Positions 1 through 7,945 of a DNA stretch of 17,566 bases are shown piece after piece. The DNA is from CAYOCE01 sp964402405 (GTDB lineage Bacteria > Pseudomonadota > Alphaproteobacteria > UBA7879): the NCBI GenBank assembly GCA_964402405.1, contig CAYOCE010000027.1:1-17566 (forward strand), read 5' to 3'. The translations under genes were made by a program, and so were the position numbers. Each line of letters starts with the position of its first letter. Positions within the stretch are counted from its first letter, which is position 1. A model generated the notes under the pieces. That model made no database searches, was not told the DNA's origin, and saw only the letters and a list, made by a program, of their open reading frames with translations.

Positions 1-484
1 TATTTAGAATATCGTGTGCTATCAGAGAGCTACATGACAAATGAGTAACGATCACTGTAAAAAAATCCAATACTTCTAGATCATGCAGATCCAGTGTGAT
101 TAAATCTGTTGCCCCAGCTGCTTTTAATAATCGTGCAAGCAATTCACAAGGCAGGGGACTATAGGGCTTAAAGCATCGATTTTGTCGCCCATATCCAAAA
201 TAAGGAATGATGGGAGTTATCTTTTCAGCTCCATGACGTTTTGCTGCATCCATCAACAAGAATAATTCCATATATCCCTCGGATCCAGGATAAAGAGGGG
301 TGCTGAGGATGTAAACCTCTTTAGAGGCCGGATCTTCAATTAGGTCTAGCAAGATTTCCCCACTAGAAAATTTTTCAAAGTTTCTGGGGGCAATTTTTAT
401 CTTCAAAATATTTGCTAATTCTTGGCCTAGATCCTCTGACCCCTGACATACACTTAAATATATTTTATCTTTAGAGGCTGACAT
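1..484 (-). CDS. prs: Ribose-phosphate pyrophosphokinase-like protein, N-terminal 161 residues (partial)
   Basis: The translated N-terminal part resembles PRPP synthetase, the cytoplasmic enzyme that makes 5-phosphoribosyl-1-pyrophosphate from ribose 5-phosphate and ATP. Visible family blocks are FSSGE (usual F-[AS]-DGE), MELFLLMDAAKR, the ATP-binding block PYFGYGRQNR (usual RQDR) and the metal-binding DLH in LITLDLHDLEVLDFF. The ATG at 482-484 lies inside the end of the HAD-UbiA gene, a 14-base overlap in another frame, so translation is probably coupled. The active-site blocks differ from the consensus at the Asp of DGE and the Asp of RQDR, so this looks like a diverged paralogue rather than the housekeeping enzyme. 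Its position directly after a predicted PRPP-using transferase suggests it feeds that enzyme. The C-terminal PRPP-binding loop lies outside the window, so catalytic competence cannot be judged here. Confidence 0.85.
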   Translation of the reverse strand, partial: MSASKDKIYLSVCQGSEDLGQELANILKIKIAPRNFEKFSSGEILLDLIEDPASKEVYILSTPLYPGSEGYMELFLLMDAAKRHGAEKITPIIPYFGYGRQNRCFKPYSPLPCELLARLLKAAGATDLITLDLHDLEVLDFFTVIVTHLSCSSLIAHDILN

Positions 485-1901
485 ATTTTGCTGCTCCGAA
501 ACATAAGGCCATAAATCCTAATACATATAGAGTGGGCTTGCTTTTAAAAAGATATACAATAGGATCATCATTCATTTTACCTTGTCCTGCTGCTTGCCAG
601 AACTTTAAGTGTCCATAAATAAATCCTGGGATCATGAGCCACAAAAAGAGAGGGGTTTGGAATGTCTGATAACTTCGGTTGCTATCAATATAAAGCATGA
701 AAATGAGAAAAGCGATAAATCCACTGGCAATGCCACTAATTTGGACGATGGGTTGATCCTCAGGTGCATATCCCCGTGCTTTGGAAGTGTGGGCCAATTC
801 CACATACCTCTTTAAAAAGGCTAAGCTCAGGAAAAAAAAGAAACTAAAGGCTAGGATCCAATGGGAGCAGAATAGGTCTCCTACGGCACACCCAACGATA
901 ATCCGATAAACATAAAGAATCGCGAGCAACAGCACATCTGCAAAAGAAATATGCTTAATCCTGAACGTGTAAAGAGTCGTAAGAATGATATAAAGAGGCA
1001 CATATCCTGGAATCCAATAGCTAAGACCTGGAACCATTTGAGCCAACAAAAGACTAATAACTACCAGAGAACAAGAAAGCCCCAGAGTTTGTGGGATTTT
1101 TAATCTACCACTTGCCAAAGGTCTTTGACATTTCTGGGGATGGAGACGATCATCCTGGATATCAAAAAGATCATTAAAAATATAGATGGCGGAGCATGCC
1201 AGTGAAAAACTGAGAAAAGCTATTGGATAAAGAAAAAATAAATCTATATTTGAATGGCTGGCTAAAAGCAGAGGCACAAAAATCAACATGTTTTTTACCC
1301 ATTGATAGGGACGCATGATTTTCAAGGTTTCTCTGATCATAGAGATTTTTGAATCATAAATATAATAAGGTTTTTTGGAACTCAAAATCCAATCCTTGGT
1401 AGATTTTTTTGGATTTACAGCAATAATTTCTGAGGAAATTTTCCAAATGGGGATGTCTTGTGAGCTATTGCCTGCGTAGATAAAGCTAGTTTTTTTTGGA
1501 AGGTGTTTCTGAATAAAGTCAGCTTTGTTTTCAGCTACTAAATTGACGTCATGGCCTGTACCATAGGCCGCTTTAAAGAGCCCTAAATGATCAGCCACCT
1601 GATCTGCATAAAACTGCGGGGCACCTGTAATCAAATAAAGATCCACCCCCCTTTTTTTCTGGGCCTTTAAAAAAGAAATTAATTCTTGATTATAGGGAAG
1701 GTAACGGGGATCAAAGGAGGTGATACGAATCAAATTCTTTTTAAGCGTAGGCTTTCCCTGATAAAACCACCAAAACAATAAGAAAAATTTATAAGGATAC
1801 TTCTTTAAAAACTGGATTACAGCTTCCCAAATTTGATCATTAAGCGTCAGAGTTCCATCCAGATCCACATAGATGGGGTGTTTTTCTTTATTTTCGAGCA
1901 T
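471..1901 (-). CDS. HAD phosphatase-UbiA prenyltransferase fusion (decaprenyl-phosphate phosphoribosyltransferase-like)
   Basis: This is a two-domain protein of 476 residues. Residues about 8-170 form a HAD-type domain with motif I DLDGT (Asp13, Asp15), a motif II-like LITGAP near residue 90, and a late acidic motif AGNSSQDIP (144-151). From about residue 190 a polytopic UbiA domain follows. It carries RPYQWVKN (197-204) and the aspartate-rich block with Asn243, Asp244, Asp247, Asp251, His254, Lys257 and Arg260. This is the pattern of mycobacterial Rv3806c-type enzymes that transfer 5-phosphoribose from PRPP to polyprenyl phosphate, rather than of UbiA/CyoE. A second block, KRYVELAHTSKARGYAPED, also fits. 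It overlaps the upstream membrane-protein gene by 14 bases and the downstream PRPP synthetase-like gene by 14. The family assignment is fairly firm; the exact lipid and sugar are inferred, and so is the idea that the HAD domain removes the 5-phosphate. Confidence 0.85.
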   Translation of the reverse strand: MLENKEKHPIYVDLDGTLTLNDQIWEAVIQFLKKYPYKFFLLFWWFYQGKPTLKKNLIRITSFDPRYLPYNQELISFLKAQKKRGVDLYLITGAPQFYADQVADHLGLFKAAYGTGHDVNLVAENKADFIQKHLPKKTSFIYAGNSSQDIPIWKISSEIIAVNPKKSTKDWILSSKKPYYIYDSKISMIRETLKIMRPYQWVKNMLIFVPLLLASHSNIDLFFLYPIAFLSFSLACSAIYIFNDLFDIQDDRLHPQKCQRPLASGRLKIPQTLGLSCSLVVISLLLAQMVPGLSYWIPGYVPLYIILTTLYTFRIKHISFADVLLLAILYVYRIIVGCAVGDLFCSHWILAFSFFFFLSLAFLKRYVELAHTSKARGYAPEDQPIVQISGIASGFIAFLIFMLYIDSNRSYQTFQTPLFLWLMIPGFIYGHLKFWQAAGQGKMNDDPIVYLFKSKPTLYVLGFMALCFGAAKYVSL

Positions 1902-3801
1902 GTGTTCCCTTTCTATATTTTTCTATAACGTTTTCTATTTTCTCTCCCCATTTTTTTACAAAGGCATTTTTGAGAATTGTATCAAAAAAAACAATAATGG
2001 TTAAAAACCAAGCAATGTAACTATATCGAATACTCGTATTAAAGAACAATAGTTGAATATGTAAAATTAGAGCCATTCTTGCAAGAATCCCTATCCGGGA
2101 AAAAAATGGTGTTTTGAAAGCATATGATATGACTAAAATCACTATGGGAAACCTAAGTAAATAAGGATTCCACCCTGAAAGCTGATCCAGTACTCTACTG
2201 AGTTCAGGGTTATGTAGATTTCCCCCAATAGCAGATTTTAGAGCATGCCAATAAACTATAGGGGGGGTTGGTAAGTTTTCTTTAATATTAGCCGTGCTGG
2301 TGAGTAAAACAATTTTGTTACCAAAATAATAGTTATGGAAAGGAATCAATAAAATAGGAAAAAACCCTAACCAGGAGATCCCTACTTTTTTAATTGCCTC
2401 TGAATATTTTTCATTTTTCAAAATCCATAAGGTGTATATACCTATCAAAAACATTGATGCTAAAACCAAATTTGGTCTGCAGGCAACGGCAATAAAGAGT
2501 AAAAAATGGCCCAAAAAAGTTTTCCTCTTATGATCCATTGCCTGAAAAATGAGAACAATTCCTGTGGTAAAGCATCCATAGGCCAAAGTTTCTGCATTTC
2601 CCCAACAGGTTTGACCTAAATAAAAATAGTCTGAAAACCCCAGATACCGAGATACAAAATTTAAAGGAAGAAAAAAAATACCTAGAAAAACAAGAGAATG
2701 GCCCAGAGAAAAAAAGTATCTTAAAAATTTGAAGGTAAGAATAGGAATGAACATAAAGGCCAGAACATACCCATAATAAGTATCCCCAAAAATAGACATC
2801 TCTAAGGCGCGAATATACCTGAATCCTGGCATAAAATAGAAAATATGTTCACCTCCTTTTAGGGCATCATATATATTTCCCAAATAAAAATTATGGAGAA
2901 TTCCCCGACCATAAGCATAATATGTAAGCCCATCTCCCCCGGCATTTAAAGGATATAACCCCGTAAAGAAAATAGGCAATACATACACCAAATATAAAAT
3001 TTGGATGCTTATAGATCCAAAATATAAATAGAATTTAAATCGATCCTTCCATTCTAATGTTCCATATAAAACACCCCCTATCGATAGAAGAATTAGGGAA
3101 ATTTTGATCCAGTCCATCATTTGTTGAAACATATTTTTTTCTAAAGATACGACTAAGGAAGGAACATAGGTAGCTGCTTTTAGGGTATCTCCTCCAACGA
3201 AATAAATGGGTTCTCCGACATCACCGAGCTGAATAATGCGATAGGACCATGTGGAATGATCCACTTTTTCCATTTTCTTTTCTGGAGTTGGCCAAAAACT
3301 TTGCCCTTGAAACCAAACTTTCAACCCTACGGCATCTGAGGGAAATATATAAGTTATAAGGAATGGCAGGTAATCTCTAATATATATACTATGGGGAGGG
3401 TATAAATTATACTTCAGGTCGTTTAGGGTTCCAAGCCTAGCCTTTTTTAGTCCTTGAAAATTGATGTCATTTACAACTCGTGAATATTTAGGGTGCTGCC
3501 ATATACCATCGGCTGAGAAAGCATTAGGAATTGTTTTTGTCTCTATTAAACTCAGGTGGTCAACAATTTTTCTTTCCTCAACTAAAATTTGATGCCCTTC
3601 TTCGATGTGTAATTGAGGAATAAATTTGATTCCGATGCCTATACACAAAATAGCAAGATAGGGAATAATTCCAAATTTTAGTCGCCAGGATCCAGAAAAA
3701 ATTAAACCCATGGAAATGGTAAGAACAAAAAACTGCCAAAAATTACTCAGGGGCAACCCTAAAAGAAAAATAATAAAGAAAATTAACCCTAATTTTTTCA
3801 T
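1888..3801 (-). CDS. Large polytopic membrane protein, probable GT-C-type glycosyltransferase
   Basis: The protein has 637 residues. Three hydrophobic segments lie near the N-terminus (about 5-19, 22-37, 44-61). A mostly soluble stretch of about 165 residues follows (62-230), then a run of roughly nine hydrophobic helices to the C-terminus. After the second membrane block comes an acidic loop with NAGGDG (286-291), Glu318, Arg328, Arg331, Glu334 and Asp340. An acidic first loop of this kind is common in lipid-phosphate-sugar-dependent GT-C transferases. I do not recognise a precise family. Its start forms an ATGA overlap with dnaE and its end overlaps the HAD-UbiA gene by 14 bases, so it is co-translated with a likely donor-lipid synthase. 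The inferred role is transfer of a polyprenyl-phosphoryl pentose to a periplasmic acceptor. It could instead be a flippase-like or other polytopic protein. Confidence 0.6.
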   Translation of the reverse strand: MKKLGLIFFIIFLLGLPLSNFWQFFVLTISMGLIFSGSWRLKFGIIPYLAILCIGIGIKFIPQLHIEEGHQILVEERKIVDHLSLIETKTIPNAFSADGIWQHPKYSRVVNDINFQGLKKARLGTLNDLKYNLYPPHSIYIRDYLPFLITYIFPSDAVGLKVWFQGQSFWPTPEKKMEKVDHSTWSYRIIQLGDVGEPIYFVGGDTLKAATYVPSLVVSLEKNMFQQMMDWIKISLILLSIGGVLYGTLEWKDRFKFYLYFGSISIQILYLVYVLPIFFTGLYPLNAGGDGLTYYAYGRGILHNFYLGNIYDALKGGEHIFYFMPGFRYIRALEMSIFGDTYYGYVLAFMFIPILTFKFLRYFFSLGHSLVFLGIFFLPLNFVSRYLGFSDYFYLGQTCWGNAETLAYGCFTTGIVLIFQAMDHKRKTFLGHFLLFIAVACRPNLVLASMFLIGIYTLWILKNEKYSEAIKKVGISWLGFFPILLIPFHNYYFGNKIVLLTSTANIKENLPTPPIVYWHALKSAIGGNLHNPELSRVLDQLSGWNPYLLRFPIVILVISYAFKTPFFSRIGILARMALILHIQLLFFNTSIRYSYIAWFLTIIVFFDTILKNAFVKKWGEKIENVIEKYRKGTHARK

Positions 3802-6800
3802 GATGCCTGTTTTGCTCCTAGGTTTTCTTCTAATGAGATTTCATTTAATTTAGAGATATGTTTTGGCGTTAAATTATAAGAAGAATCTAATTTAACAGAT
3901 ACTTGATGTCCCTCATTTAATTCCAATATCAATCGCACAAACACATTGCCTGTAGAGACAGTCTTCAAGAAACTAGATACCTTTTCAAGCTGATTTTCAT
4001 TTTTGATGACAGCAGTTACGGTGTGTTTTTTGTTTTTAAAAACACTCTCCAACAATCCAACATCCTGGGCAATTAAGCGCACACCTCCTTCATCAAGACG
4101 TACACTAACGTGTAATAATAGGGGGGTTCCGGGAACAAGATAATCACGTGCCTTGGAAATAATTTCTGAAAATAGAGTGACTTCAAAAGACCCATGTAAA
4201 TCTGTGAGGCTTAGAAAGGCAAATTTCTTGCCAGCCTTGGAAACACGTTCCTTGATTATCGAGACAATCCCCACAACCTTGATCGTTTGATCTTTATGCT
4301 TTTCAATTTCGGGGCTGGATATAATATGCTCTTCTTGGAAAAAGGACTTATAGGCTTCTAAAGGATGTGTCGTTAAATAAAATCCAATGGCATCGAATTC
4401 ATATTTTAGACGATCAACAGATTCCCAATCCAACACATCCACAAGGACTGGTGTATCGAGTTTTGAGTTCTTATTTCCCCCACCAAAAAGACTAATTTGC
4501 TGACTATTTTTTTCTTGCTGAATTTGATGAGCGTATCGCAAAATATATTCAATGGATTCATAAAGCTGACGGCGATTGGGAATGAGGCTATCAAAAGCGC
4601 CTGCTGCAATCAAACTCTCCATTTGGCGTTTGTTTAAAATCTTGGAACTAAGACGAGAGGCGAAATCTTCGATACTTTTGAACGGACCATTTTTAGTGCG
4701 TTCCTCCGTTAATTCTTCCATAGCGCCTTCACCCACATTTTTCAGCGCTGCTAGGGCATATCTGATTCCCCCCTCTTCAACGGTGAATTCTGGATAGGCT
4801 TTGTTTACATCAGGGGGCAACAAAGGGATTCCCATATGATCCAATTCTTGTTTGAAGATATTTAACTTATCCGTATTCCCCATTTCATAACTCATGGTGG
4901 CAGCCATAAATTCCAGCGGATGGTTGGCCTTCATATAGGCGGTCTGATAGGTGATTAAAGCATAGGGGGCTGCATGCGCCTTGGGAAATCCATACCCTGC
5001 GAATTTGGCAACCTGGTCGAAAATCTGGGATGCTTTGGACTCCTCTACTCCATTCTTTTTAGACCCCTCAACGAAGATACGACGTTGCGCATCCATTTCG
5101 GATTTGATTTTCTTTCCCATGGCTCGGCGCAATAAGTCTGCAGCCCCCAAGCTATATCCTGCCTGGTCTTTGGCGATTTGCATCACTTGCTCCTGATAGA
5201 CCATCACCCCAAAACTCTCCTTCAGGATTTCTTCGTGGGTGGCATGGGCATAATGCACCTGTTCTTCCCCATGCTTACAAGCCAAATATCTGGGAATGTC
5301 ATCCATGGGGCCAGGACGATACAATGCTACAAGGGCAATAATTTCATCAAGACGATCTGGTTTTAGTTTTGCCAAAACATCCCGCATTCCTGCACCTTCC
5401 AGCTGGAAAATACCAACGGTTTCGAGTCGATTGAGCAAATCAAATGTCTTTTTATCATCGGTGGGAACAGCACTTAGGTCAAAAGCCTCTCCCCGATTTC
5501 GGATCATTTGGGCAGCGCGCTCCAATACCGTTAATGTTTTCAGGCCCAAAAAGTCAAACTTCACAAGTCCCGCCTTTTCCACCAACTTCATACTAAATTG
5601 GGTTACTAAAACATCAGATTTCGGATCTTTATAAAGGGGTATCAATTCAACCAAAGGTCTATCCCCAATGATCAATCCCGCTGCATGGGTGGAGGCATGT
5701 CGATAGAGTCCCTCCAATTTGATGGCCATATCCATTAGCTTTGCAACCGAAGGATCTTGTTCTCGCATGGTACGTAGTTCGGCCTCTTGGGCTAGGGCTT
5801 CTTCTAGGGTCACAGGGTTTGTTGGATTATTGGGAATCATCTTACAAATGCGATCTACTTGAGGATAAGGCATTTGTAGGACACGACCTACGTCCCTGAG
5901 GACGGCGCGTGCCTGGAGTTTTCCAAAGGTAATGATCTGAGCAACCCGGTCTTTGCCATATTTTTGTTGCACATAATGGATGACCTCGTCCCGACGATCC
6001 TGACAAAAGTCGATATCAAAGTCAGGCATGGAAACGCGTTCGGGATTCAAGAATCTTTCAAAAATCAAATTAAAAACAATAGGATCAACATCTGTAATGG
6101 TGAGTGACCACGCAGCCAAAGACCCTGCACCAGACCCACGACCAGGTCCCACAGGTATTCCGTTGTTTTTAGCCCATTGAATAAAATCCGCTACAATCAA
6201 AAAATATCCGGAAAATCCCATTTGAATAATGACGTTTAATTCATATTCCAGACGACTCTCGTATTGTTTTTGAAGGGCGCTAATTTGATCTGGATCCATC
6301 CCTGGTTTAATCACTTGTTTTTCCAGGCGCTTTTTTAAACCCAATGCTGCCTGATACCGTAATTCATCTTCTTCAGATCTACCCTCTGATGATTCAAATC
6401 TAGGCAGCATGGGCGCGCGTCCTTCAGGCATATAAGAACAGCGCTTTGCAATATTTACGGTATTTTGAATAGCCTCCGGGATGTCTTGAAACAAGGCTAC
6501 CATTTCCTCAGCAGATTTAAAGGAATGATGGGGGGTTAGGTGTCGACGATTTTCTTCTACAACATAAGTGCCATCAGCGACACACATCAAGGCATCATGG
6601 GCCTCGAACATACTGGAATCAGGGAAAAAGGCATTGTTGGTCGCAACCAAGGGTAAATTTAAAGTATAGGCTATGTTGAGTAATGCAGCTTCAATTTTTT
6701 CTTGGGACGGCATTCCATGACGTTGCAGTTCGATATAAAAACGTCCAAGGAAAAGAGCTGCCAAGTCTTGCGCTAGTTGATGGGCCGCTGCGTTTTTTTC

Positions 6801-7253
6801 TTCGAGCAGCAACCTCCCAACTCCCCCCTCTTCCGAAGCCGAAAGGGCAATTAAGCCTTCGGTTATATGGGGTTCCTTTAAATGATCCCATGTAATGTGG
6901 GGAATAGAAGTGTTATCATTTTCTAAGAACGAGGCACTTACTAATTTCAGAAGATTTTTGTACCCCAATTCATTTTGGACCAGTAAGACCAGCTTATCAT
7001 AAATATCGGCTTTAGTGGTCGGAGTCGGCTGAGGAGCCTTGATTCTGATTTCACAGCCAATAATGGGCTGGATTCCTTTATCTGTTGCTTCTATGGCAAA
7101 CTCCAGAGCCCCAAACAAATTGCCCGTATCGGTGATGGCAACCGCAGGCATATGATTCTTTTTACAGAGGTCAATTAATTCAGGGATTTTTATAGCACCC
7201 TCTAGCAAAGAATAGGCTGAGTGAACCCTGAGATGAATAAAAGAAGCATTCAT
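3798..7253 (-). CDS. dnaE: DNA polymerase III alpha subunit
   Basis: Catalytic subunit of the replicative DNA polymerase, 1151 residues (about the length of E. coli DnaE, 1160). Order of parts: N-terminal PHP domain (HLRVHSAYS onward); palm with the metal-binding pair in PDFDIDF (Asp411, Asp413) and the third Asp in KFDFLGL (Asp567); the conserved YGFPKAHAAPYA region of the fingers/HhH part; a probable beta-clamp motif QQISLF at 918-923; then an OB-fold segment (IKVVGIVSIIKE) and the tau-binding tail. The chosen ATG shares its A and T with the lolD stop (TAATG). An in-frame GTG four codons earlier (7263-7265) would add four residues and cannot be excluded. The stop overlaps the next ATG by four bases. 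A replication gene between lipoprotein export and glycan genes in one overlapping run is unusual. Confidence 0.97.
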   Translation of the reverse strand: MNASFIHLRVHSAYSLLEGAIKIPELIDLCKKNHMPAVAITDTGNLFGALEFAIEATDKGIQPIIGCEIRIKAPQPTPTTKADIYDKLVLLVQNELGYKNLLKLVSASFLENDNTSIPHITWDHLKEPHITEGLIALSASEEGGVGRLLLEEKNAAAHQLAQDLAALFLGRFYIELQRHGMPSQEKIEAALLNIAYTLNLPLVATNNAFFPDSSMFEAHDALMCVADGTYVVEENRRHLTPHHSFKSAEEMVALFQDIPEAIQNTVNIAKRCSYMPEGRAPMLPRFESSEGRSEEDELRYQAALGLKKRLEKQVIKPGMDPDQISALQKQYESRLEYELNVIIQMGFSGYFLIVADFIQWAKNNGIPVGPGRGSGAGSLAAWSLTITDVDPIVFNLIFERFLNPERVSMPDFDIDFCQDRRDEVIHYVQQKYGKDRVAQIITFGKLQARAVLRDVGRVLQMPYPQVDRICKMIPNNPTNPVTLEEALAQEAELRTMREQDPSVAKLMDMAIKLEGLYRHASTHAAGLIIGDRPLVELIPLYKDPKSDVLVTQFSMKLVEKAGLVKFDFLGLKTLTVLERAAQMIRNRGEAFDLSAVPTDDKKTFDLLNRLETVGIFQLEGAGMRDVLAKLKPDRLDEIIALVALYRPGPMDDIPRYLACKHGEEQVHYAHATHEEILKESFGVMVYQEQVMQIAKDQAGYSLGAADLLRRAMGKKIKSEMDAQRRIFVEGSKKNGVEESKASQIFDQVAKFAGYGFPKAHAAPYALITYQTAYMKANHPLEFMAATMSYEMGNTDKLNIFKQELDHMGIPLLPPDVNKAYPEFTVEEGGIRYALAALKNVGEGAMEELTEERTKNGPFKSIEDFASRLSSKILNKRQMESLIAAGAFDSLIPNRRQLYESIEYILRYAHQIQQEKNSQQISLFGGGNKNSKLDTPVLVDVLDWESVDRLKYEFDAIGFYLTTHPLEAYKSFFQEEHIISSPEIEKHKDQTIKVVGIVSIIKERVSKAGKKFAFLSLTDLHGSFEVTLFSEIISKARDYLVPGTPLLLHVSVRLDEGGVRLIAQDVGLLESVFKNKKHTVTAVIKNENQLEKVSSFLKTVSTGNVFVRLILELNEGHQVSVKLDSSYNLTPKHISKLNEISLEENLGAKQAS

Positions 7254-7945
7254 TATTTTGACCACATTTGTAATTGTCCATGATGGAGCATCATGACTCG
7301 ATCCATCTTGCGAGCGAGAGCTTGATCGTGGGTGACAATCAGGGCAGAAAGGTTCGATTGTCTGACAATGGATAGGAGAGATTGGAAGACATGATCGGCT
7401 GTTTCCTCATCCAAATTTCCGGTGGGTTCATCAGCAAGGAGCAGACTCGGAGAATTTGCCAACGCCCTTGCGATGGCGACACGCTGTTGCTCCCCACCCG
7501 ATAGCTCCGATGGGAAATGGTTGACCCGATTTTCTAGTCCTACCATTTGTAACAAATCATACGCCCGATCTCTTGAAGTAGTACCCGTCACTCCCAAATT
7601 CATCTGGGGGATCATGATATTTTCAAGGGCCGTAAATTCGGGCAGCAAGTGATGATATTGATACACAAACCCCAAAGATCTTGCCCGGATATGGGTCAGT
7701 TCCCTATCCTGTAGTTCGGACGCCTGTTGACCTTTAATAAATACATCCCCGGCTACAGGTGTTTCCAACAGCCCTGCGATATGGAGGAGGGTTGACTTGC
7801 CTGACCCGGAAGACCCCAGTAATCCAACAATTTCTCCGGGATACACTTTTAGATTAATATCCTTTAGGATATCAAGAGTATAATTCCCCTCCACAAAGCT
7901 TTTCGCCACATGGCGCAGTTCTAATAAAGGCACAGGTTTATTCAT
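7253..7945 (-). CDS. lolD: Lipoprotein-releasing system ATP-binding protein LolD
   Basis: ABC ATPase of 230 residues that powers release of outer-membrane lipoproteins from the inner membrane to the carrier LolA, acting with the LolC/E-type membrane subunit. Visible motifs are Walker A GSSGSGKST (44-52), Q-loop Gln96, signature LSGGE (148-152), Walker B LLLADEP (168-174) and the switch histidine His206. The YHHLLPEF stretch after the Q-loop is typical of the LolD/MacB branch. The ATG lies inside the end of lolC (8-base overlap). The TAA stop shares two bases with the dnaE ATG. The direct neighbour lolC supports LolD over FtsE or MacB. Confidence 0.95.
   Translation of the reverse strand: MNKPVPLLELRHVAKSFVEGNYTLDILKDINLKVYPGEIVGLLGSSGSGKSTLLHIAGLLETPVAGDVFIKGQQASELQDRELTHIRARSLGFVYQYHHLLPEFTALENIMIPQMNLGVTGTTSRDRAYDLLQMVGLENRVNHFPSELSGGEQQRVAIARALANSPSLLLADEPTGNLDEETADHVFQSLLSIVRQSNLSALIVTHDQALARKMDRVMMLHHGQLQMWSK

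Noticed and set aside
5296..5634. Plus-strand 112-residue open frame inside dnaE
   Set aside because: It is the antisense shadow of a highly conserved polymerase region, with no ribosome site or known family.
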